Source of the DNA: Maribacter litoralis
GTDB taxonomy: Bacteria; Bacteroidota; Bacteroidia; Flavobacteriales; Flavobacteriaceae
Length of the DNA stretch: 64,000 bases
Reading direction: 5' to 3'
Assembly (NCBI RefSeq): GCF_003075045.1
Contig: NZ_QCZD01000002.1
Coordinates: 62,001 to 126,000, forward strand
Positions 33,086 to 42,766 of this stretch are shown here, in pieces. Numbering within the stretch: position 1 is the stretch's first letter; each line of letters opens with the position of its first letter. Position numbers and translations under genes: made by a program. The notes under the pieces are model-generated. The model was given only the letters and a program-made list of their open reading frames with translations. It was not told where the DNA came from and made no database searches.

Positions 33086-34219
33086 ATGTCCGGAATCTAC
33101 ATCCACATTCCATTTTGCAAGCAGGCTTGCCATTATTGCGACTTTCATTTTTCTACCTCTATGGGGAAGAAAGAGGCGATGGTGAAGGCTTTGTGTAAAG
33201 AACTGGAGCTTCGTAAAGAAGAGTTCGCAGGCGAGAAGGTAGCTACTATCTATTTTGGTGGAGGTACACCTTCTGTTCTGGAGACCGAAGAAATAGCGCG
33301 ATTGATTAATACCGTTCGTGAGCACTATGATGTTGTGGACAATCCGGAGATTACGTTAGAGGCGAATCCTGATGACCTGTCCGAAGAAAAAATATTGCAA
33401 TTGGCAGCCAGTCCTATAAATCGTTTAAGTATAGGCATTCAATCATTTTTTGAGGAAGATCTAAAACTGATGAATCGCGCACATAATGCTTTGGAAGCTG
33501 AAAAGTGTTTGCAATTGGCGAGTCAGCATTTCGATAATATTTCGATTGACCTGATTTACGGAATGCCGAACATGACTTTAGAACGGTGGAAACAGAATAT
33601 TGAAAAAGCGTTGGGTTTTGGTATACCGCACATCTCCAGTTATGCCTTAACGGTTGAGCCAAAAACGGCACTGGCTAAATTTGTTGAAGACGGATTGATT
33701 ATTCCCGCTACCGACGAAGAAACTCAAGAACATTTTAACCTGCTGAACGAGACTTTACTGGCAGAAGGATTTGATTGTTACGAGATTTCCAATTTTGGTA
33801 AACCAGGGTATTATTCTCAAAATAATTCCGCCTATTGGCAACAGAAAAAGTATATAGGTATTGGTCCGTCCGCTCATTCCTTTGATGGTGTACAACGTGG
33901 GTGGAATATTAATAACAATCCGAAATACATTAAATCCATAGAACAAGATGTAGTACCTATGGAAGTTGAGGTGCTTTCTGCGACCGATAAATACAATGAG
34001 TATGTCATGACGGGCTTGCGTACGATTTGGGGTGTTTCGTTATCTAGAATAGCGACTGAATTTGGATCGAAATACAAAGAGTACATCTTAATGCAATCCG
34101 ATAAGTTTTTAGAAGAGCATTTGCTTTTCGTTGATGGTGACATCCTTAAAACCACAAAAAAAGGCATGTTTTTGGCCGATGGCATTGCCGCAGATCTGTT
34201 TATGGTGAATTTGAAATAA
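33086..34219 (+). CDS. hemW: HemW-like radical SAM protein
   Basis: About 377 residues with the radical SAM motif CKQACHYC (residues 11-18 from the ATG at 33086; the frame also extends 15 bases upstream from a TTG). SGIYIHIPFC opens it, and GGGTPS, SIGIQSF and LIYGMPNMT are HemW/HemN features. HemW is a heme chaperone rather than a coproporphyrinogen oxidase in the organisms studied; the extra Cys of true HemN is not seen. It follows the four-helix-bundle gene. Confidence 0.88.
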   Translation: MSGIYIHIPFCKQACHYCDFHFSTSMGKKEAMVKALCKELELRKEEFAGEKVATIYFGGGTPSVLETEEIARLINTVREHYDVVDNPEITLEANPDDLSEEKILQLAASPINRLSIGIQSFFEEDLKLMNRAHNALEAEKCLQLASQHFDNISIDLIYGMPNMTLERWKQNIEKALGFGIPHISSYALTVEPKTALAKFVEDGLIIPATDEETQEHFNLLNETLLAEGFDCYEISNFGKPGYYSQNNSAYWQQKKYIGIGPSAHSFDGVQRGWNINNNPKYIKSIEQDVVPMEVEVLSATDKYNEYVMTGLRTIWGVSLSRIATEFGSKYKEYILMQSDKFLEEHLLFVDGDILKTTKKGMFLADGIAADLFMVNLK

Positions 34220-34344
34220 CAAATAGTATCGAGAACAAGCTAGGAACACGAATATTCACCTCTTCTTAAATCCTTCAAAATAACCGCCCAAAAAGTTGTA
34301 ATTTTCTTATCTCAAACCTGCCTTATAATTTGAGCGTAAGTAAA

Positions 34345-35091
34345 ATGAAGACTACCATAACCTATAATGCCAACGAGTACAAAATAGACCTATCTAAACC
34401 ATTGGATATTTCTATTGCCCTAACTAATAAAAAGGACAATGTAAACGCTTGGTATATTGATGCCCCAAAGATAGAGCCACATCGAGAGAAGGATTTTGTT
34501 GGGAGTATTCCGGCAGGGGCGAGCACCAATTTTTATGATATATGGTTTAATCCGCATGCACATGGTACGCATACCGAATGTGTGGGGCATATTTCAAAAG
34601 AACATCAATCTGTAAATCAGCATTTAAAGCAGTTCTTCTTTTTGGCTGAGGTAATTACCATAACACCATCCGTAGAACAAGGGGATTTCGTAATTACAAA
34701 AAATCAACTTCAAAAAGCGTTGAGTAGCAAAACGCCAACAGCTTTAGTGATAAGAACGCTTCCTAATGCAACATCAAAACAAAACAGGCAGTATTCACAT
34801 ACCAATCCGCCTTTCATTTTAGAGGATGCCATGATATTCTTAAAAGAACTGGGTGTTGAGCATTTGTTGGTAGATCTACCATCGGTAGATAAAGAAAAGG
34901 ACAATGGTGCTCTTTTGGCGCACAAGGCATTTTGGAACTTTAATGGAGCAGTGAGATTAAACGCTACGATCACTGAGTTTATTTATGTGCCAGATTCAAT
35001 TACTGATGGTACATACTTTTTGAACTTGCAGGTAGCACCTTTTGAGAATGACGCTAGCCCAAGCAGACCAATACTTTATAAAATAGAATAA
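34345..35091 (+). CDS. Cyclase-family metal hydrolase
   Basis: About 248 residues from ATG 34345 (a TTG 15 bases upstream is the alternative). NPHAHGTHTECVGHIS near residues 71-86 is the metal-binding signature of the cyclase/kynurenine-formamidase family, here HGTHTE rather than the common HxGTHxD. The family hydrolyses amide-type substrates; no substrate is evident. It is followed two bases later by a DUF4260 gene, so the two are probably co-transcribed. Confidence 0.82.
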   Translation: MKTTITYNANEYKIDLSKPLDISIALTNKKDNVNAWYIDAPKIEPHREKDFVGSIPAGASTNFYDIWFNPHAHGTHTECVGHISKEHQSVNQHLKQFFFLAEVITITPSVEQGDFVITKNQLQKALSSKTPTALVIRTLPNATSKQNRQYSHTNPPFILEDAMIFLKELGVEHLLVDLPSVDKEKDNGALLAHKAFWNFNGAVRLNATITEFIYVPDSITDGTYFLNLQVAPFENDASPSRPILYKIE

Positions 35092-35093
35092 CT

Positions 35094-35453
35094 ATGAAAA
35101 ATCTATTAAAATTAGAGGAACTCGCCTTAATGGTACTCGGTATTTTTATGTTCGGCCTGTTAGGTTACCAATGGTGGTGGCTACCGGTTTTAATACTCAC
35201 TCCAGATATTTCAATGTTGGGCTATTTACTAGGTTCTAGAATAGGTGCGTTGTGCTATAATGTTTTTCATCATAGGGGTTTTGCCATACTTTTATACTTT
35301 GTAGGCATATATTTTATGTTGCCCATAGTACAATTAATAGGTACAATTCTTTTTATACATACGGCTATGGACCGTATCTTTGGTTACGGACTTAAATACG
35401 ATAAAGGGTTTAAGTTTACGCATTTAGGAGAAATAGGTAATAAAAATGGATAA
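35094..35453 (+). CDS. DUF4260 membrane protein
   Basis: 119 residues with three or four hydrophobic segments. It opens KNLLKLEELALMVLGIFMF and contains LTPDISMLGYLLGSRIGALC and YNVFHHRGFAILLY, characteristic of DUF4260. It is an inner-membrane protein of unknown function. It starts two bases after the cyclase stop and overlaps the following gene by eight bases. Confidence 0.82.
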   Translation: MKNLLKLEELALMVLGIFMFGLLGYQWWWLPVLILTPDISMLGYLLGSRIGALCYNVFHHRGFAILLYFVGIYFMLPIVQLIGTILFIHTAMDRIFGYGLKYDKGFKFTHLGEIGNKNG

Positions 35454-36072
35454 TATTTTTGATACGATTCTGGGTCTGGTTTTAGGAGCCATTGGTATGT
35501 ATTGGCTTTTTAATTTTTTTAAAGGCAAGAAAAGTAAAGAGATTACAACACACCAATCTACCGTGTTATTGGAGAAAATGAAAAGTGTTTGCAAATTGAT
35601 ATCTGTAGAAGGCGAGTTTGCCGAAATCTATAAGTATGAAAACGTAAAGGACTTTATGAGTTTGGTGAGCAGTAAAAAGAAGGCACTGGTTGTAATTAAA
35701 GCTAAGGCTCATATCGGTTATGATCTCAGTAAAATTTTGATGCACGCCGATGAAGGAAAGAAAACAATTGTTCTTGATAATTTTCCACAGCCGGAAGTAT
35801 TAAGTATTGAACCGGAGTTGGAATTTTATGATATTAAAAGCGGATTTTTTAACTTTTTTGCTCCGGATGATCTCACTAAATTGAACTCTGAGGCTAAAAC
35901 CCATATCAGAGAAAAAATACCGGAAAGCGGATTGATGGAAACCGCGAGAAAAGAAGCATTGCAAACTGTTTTAATCATGGAGAAAATAGTTGAAACCATT
36001 GGTTGGACGCTTGATTATTCGGCACTTAAAATTCCGCAGAAACAAATAGAATTGTTAGAAGAAAAACAATAA
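35446..36072 (+). CDS. DUF4230 protein with N-terminal membrane anchor
   Basis: 208 residues. A hydrophobic anchor (ILGLVLGAIGMYWLFNFF, residues 8-25) is followed by the DUF4230 domain (about 40-200, with VCKLISVEGEFAEIYKYENV). Its location is probably the periplasmic face of the membrane. Function is unknown. It overlaps the DUF4260 stop by eight bases. Confidence 0.82.
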   Translation: MDNIFDTILGLVLGAIGMYWLFNFFKGKKSKEITTHQSTVLLEKMKSVCKLISVEGEFAEIYKYENVKDFMSLVSSKKKALVVIKAKAHIGYDLSKILMHADEGKKTIVLDNFPQPEVLSIEPELEFYDIKSGFFNFFAPDDLTKLNSEAKTHIREKIPESGLMETARKEALQTVLIMEKIVETIGWTLDYSALKIPQKQIELLEEKQ

Positions 36073-36077
36073 ATTAA

Positions 36078-36485
36078 ATGAAATTTAAAATGAAAAATGT
36101 AATTTGTATCCTTGTAATAACCTTAATGACCACTGTAACTTTTGGTCAAAATGATGATAAAATGACAGAATTCGATGCTAATTTTTCACATACCGTATTT
36201 TTTTGGTTGAAAAATCCTGATAGTCAAGCAGATCGTACCGCTTTTGAAACTTCCTTACGTAAGTTTTTAGATAACTCAGCCTATGCGAAAACACAGTTTA
36301 TTGGCGTGCCGCCAAAGGCGAGTAGAGATGTTGTAGATGGTTCTTTTACCTATTCTTTGATCGTAAGTTTTGACTCTGCCGAATCTCAGCAAGCATATCA
36401 AGATGAAGCACCTCACAAGGTATTCATTGCAGAGTCGGAAAAATTATGGTCAAAAGTAATCGTTTACGATTCCACCGGAATCTAA
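36078..36485 (+). CDS. Secreted Dabb/stress-responsive barrel protein
   Basis: 135 residues with a signal peptide ending TFGQ near residue 24. The remainder has the dimeric alpha-beta barrel (Dabb) pattern: FSHTVFFWLKNPDSQADRTA and the closing YQDEAPHKVFIAESEKLW. Family members are small ligand-binding or catalytic dimers. The exported location is unusual but common in Bacteroidota. It follows DUF4230 by five bases. Confidence 0.75.
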   Translation: MKFKMKNVICILVITLMTTVTFGQNDDKMTEFDANFSHTVFFWLKNPDSQADRTAFETSLRKFLDNSAYAKTQFIGVPPKASRDVVDGSFTYSLIVSFDSAESQQAYQDEAPHKVFIAESEKLWSKVIVYDSTGI

Positions 36486-36495
36486 ATTTGAGGGG

Positions 36496-37044
36496 GTGAT
36501 CTATAGAAAGGCTACGGCGGCTGATGTAGCCGATATTGCAACCCTGCATGCCAAAAGTTGGCAGCAGAATTACCGTGCATCTTTTAGTGCCCATTTTTTA
36601 GACCATTTGGCATTCGAAAATAGGCTAAAAGAATGGGAAAATCGTTTTCAGCATCATACAGATGATCAGTTTGTTTTGTTAGCAGAAGACGAGGGTGAAT
36701 TATTAGGTTTTATGTGTGCCTATTTTGACCATGACGACAAATACGGTACGTTATTGGACAATTTACACGTAAGTCTTCAAGCTCAAGGGAAAGGTATTGG
36801 TACAAAACTGATGACCGCATTGGCACAAGAGATTCTTGCTATAGATAGTGGTAATAACTTTTATTTATGGGTGTTAGATACCAATGCTGCCGCAATAGCA
36901 TATTATGAAAAAGTAGGCGGTGTTGCTATAGAACGTGTAGAATCTAACGATATTGGCGATAAGACCTTTGTAAAAATTAGGTACTATTGGGATGATGCCT
37001 CACAGTTTTTGGATAACATGAAAGACAAAACGGTACATAAATGA
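36496..37044 (+). CDS. GNAT-family N-acetyltransferase
   Basis: 182 residues from a GTG start. The acetyl-CoA binding region is LHVSLQAQGKGIGTKLM near residues 95-111, following LLGFMCAYFDHDDK. It transfers an acetyl group to an unidentified amine, in the cytoplasm. Its stop overlaps the next start by four bases (ATGA), so coupling with the MmcQ/YjbR gene is likely. Confidence 0.85.
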   Translation: MIYRKATAADVADIATLHAKSWQQNYRASFSAHFLDHLAFENRLKEWENRFQHHTDDQFVLLAEDEGELLGFMCAYFDHDDKYGTLLDNLHVSLQAQGKGIGTKLMTALAQEILAIDSGNNFYLWVLDTNAAAIAYYEKVGGVAIERVESNDIGDKTFVKIRYYWDDASQFLDNMKDKTVHK

Positions 37045-37394
37045 ACGTTGAAGAATACCGAGAATATTGTATTTCAAAGAAAGGAGTTACGGAATCTTTC
37101 CCTTTTGATGAGGTAACCTTGGTTTTTAAGGTAATGGGCAAAATGTTCGCCCTTTGCGGATTAGATCACGTGCCATTACGTATCAATTTAAAATGTGACC
37201 CAGAAAGAGCCATAGCACTTCGTGAAGAGCATGATGGCATTATAGAAGGTTGGCACATGAGTAAAAAGCATTGGAATACTGTTTACCTGGACAAAATTTC
37301 TAAAGACCTTACGAAAGAACTTATTGACCATTCTTATGATTTGGTGGTCTCTAAATTGACTAAGAAAGTTAAGGCAGAGTTGGAGGCACTTTAA
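37041..37394 (+). CDS. MmcQ/YjbR-family protein
   Basis: 117 residues with the family opening NVEEYREYCISKKGVTESFP and MSKKHWNTVYLD near residues 73-84. The fold resembles DNA-binding CyaY-like domains; a biological role has not been set. It overlaps the acetyltransferase stop. Confidence 0.85.
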   Translation: MNVEEYREYCISKKGVTESFPFDEVTLVFKVMGKMFALCGLDHVPLRINLKCDPERAIALREEHDGIIEGWHMSKKHWNTVYLDKISKDLTKELIDHSYDLVVSKLTKKVKAELEAL

Positions 37395-37463
37395 TTCATC
37401 ATTCCATTTATAGAAACCATTTTCTAAGGTTATCTTTACCTTTTCTATAATAGTTTATTTTGA

Positions 37464-39236
37464 ATGGATAATTTACAGCAATTTTATACCAATAAAGTAA
37501 AGGGATTCAGCATACAGATTGAAGCACTTAACAAAACATTATTCACCTTTAGTTTACTTCGTTTAGTTATATTCTTGAGTACTATCGTAGCTATTTATTT
37601 TGCATCGGTAAATGCCAAATATGTTATTGGTGTGTTGTGCGTAGGTATTCCTTTATTCCTATTTCTGGTAAGTAAATACTCGAATCTAAAACATCAAAAA
37701 GAAAAATTAGAAGCTTTAAAAGATATCAATACAGTTGAATTACAGGTATTGAAAAGAGATTATTCCAACTTGTCCAACGGAAAAGAATTTGCAGACGATA
37801 TCCATTTTTTTAGTCAAGATATAGACTTGTTCGGTGAGGGGTCTTTTTATCAAATTTCCAACAGAACAAAACTTGCAGAGGGTAGTTTATTATTGGCAGA
37901 TATCTACAAAGAAAATTCCATCAGTGACATAAGGCAAAAGCAAGAAGCTATTGCCGAGATTGGTGAAAAAGTAGACTGGCGACAAGAATTTTCTGCCATG
38001 GCAGCATTGACCAAAACAGAAACTTCAACACATACTATTGCTAAGTGGCTTAAAAACTATGAGTCTTTTGTACCCAAGGCAATGAAATTTATTCCGCTAG
38101 TATTTTCAATTATTTCAGTAGTTATATTTATTGCATATTTTTTAGATTACCTACCAGAATCGGTTTTGATTATGTGGTTGGTACTAGGTATGATTATCGT
38201 TGGTGTTTTTTCAAAGAAAGTTACCAACTTAGGTCAGAATGCTACCAAAATGAAATCTACTTTTGATCAGTACAATCAATTGCTGTCAATGATAGAAACA
38301 ACGGAATTTTCGTCTGAACTATTAAAGAAAAAGAAATCCAATATTTTAAGCAATGGGGAGAATAATTCTAAAGTACTAAAGAAATTCGCTTCGCTTTTAA
38401 GTAATCTAGACCGTAATAATAATCTTCTATATCTAATTTTTGCAAACGGATTTTTCCTCCGTTCGTTGACCGATTGCCTTGCGGTAGAAAACTGGATCCA
38501 AAAACATGGTAAGAGTGTAGAAACATGGTTCAATACTATTGCATTTTTTGATGCTTATAATAGTTTAGGAAATTTCGCTTTTAATCACCCAACATTTACA
38601 TACCCTAACCTTACTGATGATGGTGTAGTACTAAAGTCAAAAAATGCTGGTCACCCGTTACTGGACCCCAAGAAAAGCATATTGAATGATATCACGATAA
38701 AGGGCGGACAGTTCTTTATTATCACAGGAGCAAATATGGCAGGTAAAAGTACTTTTTTAAGAACAGTTTCCCTGCAGATTATGATGGCAAATGTTGGTTT
38801 GCCAGTCTGTGCTGAATCGGTCAGTTATTCTCCTATAAAGTTAATTACCAGTATGCGTACTACAGATTCGTTGACAGATGATGAATCGTACTTCTTTTCA
38901 GAATTAAAGCGCCTTAGATACATTGTAGATGAAATACAAACAGACCGTTATTTTATTGTGTTAGATGAAATTTTGAAGGGAACCAATAGTACCGATAAGG
39001 CATTAGGTTCACGAAAGTTTGTAGAGCGATTGGTAAAGAGTAAATCTACCGGAATTATTGCTACTCACGATCTTAGCCTTTGTGAGGTTGCTAATGAATA
39101 TGATGCGGTTAAGAACCATTATTTTGACGCGGAAATCATAGATAACGAACTACATTTCGATTACACGTTTAAAGATGGTATTTGTCAAAATATGAACGCT
39201 TCTTTTCTGTTAAAGAAGATGGGGATAATAGAATAA
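37464..39236 (+). CDS. Membrane-anchored MutS-like ATPase
   Basis: 590 residues. Two N-terminal membrane spans (about 28-72) and two more near 205-260 precede a MutS-type ATPase domain. The Walker A is GANMAGKST near residues 419-427, with a Walker B in YFIVLDEILKGTNS near 488-501 and a switch His in ATHD. It lacks the mismatch-recognition and Smr domains, so neither MutS1 nor MutS2 is appropriate. Role unknown; such membrane MutS homologues are frequent in Bacteroidota. Confidence 0.82.
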   Translation: MDNLQQFYTNKVKGFSIQIEALNKTLFTFSLLRLVIFLSTIVAIYFASVNAKYVIGVLCVGIPLFLFLVSKYSNLKHQKEKLEALKDINTVELQVLKRDYSNLSNGKEFADDIHFFSQDIDLFGEGSFYQISNRTKLAEGSLLLADIYKENSISDIRQKQEAIAEIGEKVDWRQEFSAMAALTKTETSTHTIAKWLKNYESFVPKAMKFIPLVFSIISVVIFIAYFLDYLPESVLIMWLVLGMIIVGVFSKKVTNLGQNATKMKSTFDQYNQLLSMIETTEFSSELLKKKKSNILSNGENNSKVLKKFASLLSNLDRNNNLLYLIFANGFFLRSLTDCLAVENWIQKHGKSVETWFNTIAFFDAYNSLGNFAFNHPTFTYPNLTDDGVVLKSKNAGHPLLDPKKSILNDITIKGGQFFIITGANMAGKSTFLRTVSLQIMMANVGLPVCAESVSYSPIKLITSMRTTDSLTDDESYFFSELKRLRYIVDEIQTDRYFIVLDEILKGTNSTDKALGSRKFVERLVKSKSTGIIATHDLSLCEVANEYDAVKNHYFDAEIIDNELHFDYTFKDGICQNMNASFLLKKMGIIE

Positions 39237-39286
39237 ATCTTTTTTATTCTTAGATTTAAAATTGTAATCATTTTCCGTCTTTTTTT

Positions 39287-41686
39287 ATGCATAGAATTTC
39301 GCTTTTACTCTTTTTTCTACTTTCTAATATTATTTTCGCTCAAAATGAAATTGGTAACAATTTGGTCAAGGATAAATTCTTGAAATATTTTGAGTTGCCA
39401 AGAGAGTCAATATTTCTACACACGAACAAAACAACGTATATAGGCAACGAAGAAATATGGCTAAAAGGTTATGTATATGATAGGCATAACAATAAACCCT
39501 TTAACCAAACTACAACAGTTCACGTAGGGTTGTATAATGGGTACGGTAAGAAATTTAACGACTACCATTTTAAAGCAGGTGATGGTTATTTTAAAGGTAA
39601 TATTGCTGTAGATTCAATGCTTGCTAGTGGTGAATATTATCTTCGTACAAGTACGAATTGGATGAAGAATTTTAAAGAAGATGATTCATTTGTTCAGAAA
39701 ATCACCATCCTAAACGAGAAGCCGATTAAAAAGGCTAAACCCATCAAAGATTATGATATCCAGTTTCTACCCGAAGGCGGTAACTTCGTTGAAGATGCGC
39801 CAGGTGTTATGGGAGTTAAAGTTACCGATGCTAACGGATATGGTGTTAGAATTGTTGAAGGGTCTATATTCGATAATAAGAATACTCAAGTAGCCAGATT
39901 TTATACATCAATTTTTGGCTTGGGAAAATTTAATTTTAATCCTAAGGCAGGTATTGAGTACGTGGCTAAAATAGAGTTTGACGATGGTAATGTGGAAATC
40001 ACTACACTTCAAAAACCTTCTAAAGTAGGCATCTCTTTTAGTGTAAAGAATGTTGATGATAACAGGTTCATTATTAGTTTGACAACAAACGCGACGACAA
40101 AGGAAATTATTAAAGAAAAACAGTTTTATTTGTTGGTGCACAAAGATGGTCATGCAAATAGAATACCTATTACCTTCCCTAAGAATAAACTATTTGTATC
40201 AAAAGTTTTAAATAAAGAGGTGCTTAATAAAGGTATGAATATCTTGACGTTATTCAATCCAGATGGTAAGCCAATTGCAGAACGATTGATTTTTAATCAT
40301 GCAAATCTTTTAGACACTAAATTGAGGGTAAGCAAAATAACTACCGAGGGCGATTCTTTAAATATTCAAGTCAAACTTCTTGATAACGGTAATGTACAAC
40401 AAAATTTAAGTGTCTCTGTTTTACCTGGCAATACAATTTCTTACAATCAAAAAAACTCTATTTATAGTGCCTTATATTTAAAACCTTATGTAAAAGGATT
40501 TATTGAAAATCCAAAATATTATTTTAAGGATGTTACCCCTAAGAAAGAGAATGATCTAGATCTTTTATTGATGACCCAAGGTTGGTCTAAATATGATTGG
40601 ACAGATATTTTTAAAGGTCCTCCTGGTCAGTTTTATGAATTTGAAAAGGGAATAGATTTAGAAGGAACTATTTATAATAAAGGAGTTACATCAGAAGAGA
40701 AGCTATTAGTTAGTTTTCCTGATGGTCGTAGTAGATATTTAGACATCTTGGACAATAGATTTTTAATACAGAAAAAATTTCCTGTAAAAGGTGAAACCTT
40801 GGATTTTACCCTCATTGTAAATAATGGAAAATTGGCAAAACCAAATATAGGTTTGAATATGAAGTTGGGAGTTGTACCGAATGAAATTGCTACTATTTGG
40901 AAAGAAAAAATAGAATTTGAAGATGAAAATAGTTCTAAAATAAATAATGTGCCAGATCTAATTTCTTCTGATAATACCATAAGTTTAAATGAGGTTACAG
41001 TTGTTGAAGATAAGGTCCAAACTACTGTTGCAAAGAATTCTTTAATTCCTAAATATTTGGTGAATAGGATGACTGAAGTTACTGAAAATTTGGAATTTAG
41101 TTTACCGTATGTTACCGATATCATTAGGTCTAGGGGTTACTATGTACTGGAGAATCTTCAGTTTGGCAGTGTGAGTCGTGTAATTATTAGGTCAATTATA
41201 CCATCTTCCTTTATGGGGGGTAATATTTACCCTGTTCCTATTGTATATCTAGATAATGCCCGTTTACCAAACTTTGACATTCTATATAAAATGCCTACAA
41301 GCGAAATAGAAAGTTTTATGATAGATAAATCTGGGGCTAGAGAAGGAGCAAGAGGCGCCGGTGGCGTAATTCGTATTTATAGTAGAAGATTGCCAAGAGA
41401 TTATAATGGTCAATATGGTAAAGATGAGAATGTTTTTAAGTACGAACTTAAAGAAGGATTCGAACCTGTTAAGAAATTTTATACCCCTAAATACACTTCA
41501 TATCTTTCTAATGAATTTGAGAATTTTGGTACTATACATTGGGTTCCTGAATTAAAGACCGATGAAAATGGTATAGCTACATTCAAAATACTAAACACCT
41601 TACAGAATAATATCAATTTTTATATTGAGGGCATGGGGTCTGATGGTAGTTTGATTTCTTCTGAACAAAATCTTGTAATTGATTGA
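39287..41686 (+). CDS. Large secreted protein with MG2-like and plug-like regions
   Basis: 799 residues with a signal peptide ending FAQ near residue 19. The N-terminal region has the pattern SIFLHTNKTTYIGNEEIWLK that marks macroglobulin (MG2-like) domains, several beta-domains follow, and near residues 680-710 a plug-like segment ends GAREGARGAGGVIRIYSRR. No beta-barrel follows, so it is not a TonB receptor. Probably outer-membrane or surface associated; function is unknown. Confidence 0.72.
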   Translation: MHRISLLLFFLLSNIIFAQNEIGNNLVKDKFLKYFELPRESIFLHTNKTTYIGNEEIWLKGYVYDRHNNKPFNQTTTVHVGLYNGYGKKFNDYHFKAGDGYFKGNIAVDSMLASGEYYLRTSTNWMKNFKEDDSFVQKITILNEKPIKKAKPIKDYDIQFLPEGGNFVEDAPGVMGVKVTDANGYGVRIVEGSIFDNKNTQVARFYTSIFGLGKFNFNPKAGIEYVAKIEFDDGNVEITTLQKPSKVGISFSVKNVDDNRFIISLTTNATTKEIIKEKQFYLLVHKDGHANRIPITFPKNKLFVSKVLNKEVLNKGMNILTLFNPDGKPIAERLIFNHANLLDTKLRVSKITTEGDSLNIQVKLLDNGNVQQNLSVSVLPGNTISYNQKNSIYSALYLKPYVKGFIENPKYYFKDVTPKKENDLDLLLMTQGWSKYDWTDIFKGPPGQFYEFEKGIDLEGTIYNKGVTSEEKLLVSFPDGRSRYLDILDNRFLIQKKFPVKGETLDFTLIVNNGKLAKPNIGLNMKLGVVPNEIATIWKEKIEFEDENSSKINNVPDLISSDNTISLNEVTVVEDKVQTTVAKNSLIPKYLVNRMTEVTENLEFSLPYVTDIIRSRGYYVLENLQFGSVSRVIIRSIIPSSFMGGNIYPVPIVYLDNARLPNFDILYKMPTSEIESFMIDKSGAREGARGAGGVIRIYSRRLPRDYNGQYGKDENVFKYELKEGFEPVKKFYTPKYTSYLSNEFENFGTIHWVPELKTDENGIATFKILNTLQNNINFYIEGMGSDGSLISSEQNLVID

Positions 41687-41728
41687 TTTAATATTTTATA
41701 TAAAATTATATAACAACACTTATTAATT

Positions 41729-41750
41729 GCCCCTTTGGGGGCTAGGGGGC
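41729..41750. repeat. GC-rich palindromic dispersed repeat, copy 2
   Basis: Same core as 22335-22356 (CCCCTTTGGGGG then CTAGGGGGC), located 11 bases before the ATG of the next gene, where it could fold as a hairpin next to the translation start. Confidence 0.7.
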
Positions 41751-41761
41751 TCGGCATCATT

Positions 41762-42763
41762 ATGGATTCACTAACACAAATAGTACTCGGGGCAGCGGTC
41801 GGTGAGGCGGTTCTTGGTAAAAAAGTGGGCAATAAAGCTATGCTTTACGGTGCTATTGCAGGTACAATTCCTGATTTAGACGTAATAACACGCTATTTCC
41901 TAGATACCGTTACGGCAACCGAATGGCATAGGGGAGTTAGTCATTCTATATTTTTTTCCGTAGTATTTGCACCCATTTTTGGTTGGTTGGTTTGGAAGAT
42001 TAATCAGAAAAAATCGGCTTCCTGGAGAGACTGGTCTTGGCTCATGTTCTGGGGTCTCTTTACGCATCCGTTATTAGATGCATTTACTACTTGGGGAACA
42101 CAATTATTTTGGCCATTTAAAACAAGATTAGCTTTTCAAAGTGTATTTGTGATCGATCCATTGTATACAGTTCCGTTTTTTATTTTCTTGATATTGGCTA
42201 TGTTTCAAAAACGGACGTCTATAAAACGCAGAAAGTATGTAAAACTCGGACTCCTAGTTAGTACATCATATTTAGTATTAACATTAGTTTTAAAAGGTAT
42301 CGCTTTTCAGAAATTTGAAAATGCGCTTGAGGAACAAGGTGTTTCTTATAAAGAAATGAATACCCGCCCTGCACCATTGAATACGGTATTGTGGATGGCA
42401 AATATAGCTACTGAAGATGCTTATTTAATGGGAGATTATTCTTTTTTTGATACGCAGCCTATCTCGTTTACATCGTATCCTAAAAATAATGAATTACTGG
42501 GTAAATGGTCTAGTAACGATAAAATAGTGCGACTTATAAAAATAACCGAAGGTTGGTATACCATTACCGAAAATGATGGGCATCTGTATTTCAACGATCT
42601 TAGATTCGGACTCATTAGTTTAGATGAAAACGAGACCCAATTCGCCTTTAGCTATAGATTAGTGCCTAATGGTGATGATTTAATAGTAGAAGAAAGACCT
42701 AAATTTAAAAGGGATGCAAAACGATTATTGTCCGCTCTTTGGCAACGTATGTGGGGTAACTAA
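41762..42763 (+). CDS. YdjM/LexA-regulated-type membrane metal-dependent hydrolase
   Basis: About 333 residues from ATG 41762; a longer frame from TTG 41735 would run through the repeat. MDSLTQIVLGAAVGEAVLG opens it, and DLDVITRYF and EWHRGVSHS carry the expected metal-binding Asp and His residues of the YdjM/DUF457 family. Four or so membrane segments precede a C-terminal soluble part (about 200-333). Activity is unconfirmed. It converges with tamL, three bases apart. Confidence 0.82.
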   Translation: MDSLTQIVLGAAVGEAVLGKKVGNKAMLYGAIAGTIPDLDVITRYFLDTVTATEWHRGVSHSIFFSVVFAPIFGWLVWKINQKKSASWRDWSWLMFWGLFTHPLLDAFTTWGTQLFWPFKTRLAFQSVFVIDPLYTVPFFIFLILAMFQKRTSIKRRKYVKLGLLVSTSYLVLTLVLKGIAFQKFENALEEQGVSYKEMNTRPAPLNTVLWMANIATEDAYLMGDYSFFDTQPISFTSYPKNNELLGKWSSNDKIVRLIKITEGWYTITENDGHLYFNDLRFGLISLDENETQFAFSYRLVPNGDDLIVEERPKFKRDAKRLLSALWQRMWGN

Positions 42764-42766
42764 TAT

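Noticed and set aside
37464-39236. MutS2 or MutS1 mismatch-repair protein
   Set aside because: Only the ATPase domain is shared; the N-terminus is membrane-spanning and no Smr or recognition domain is seen.
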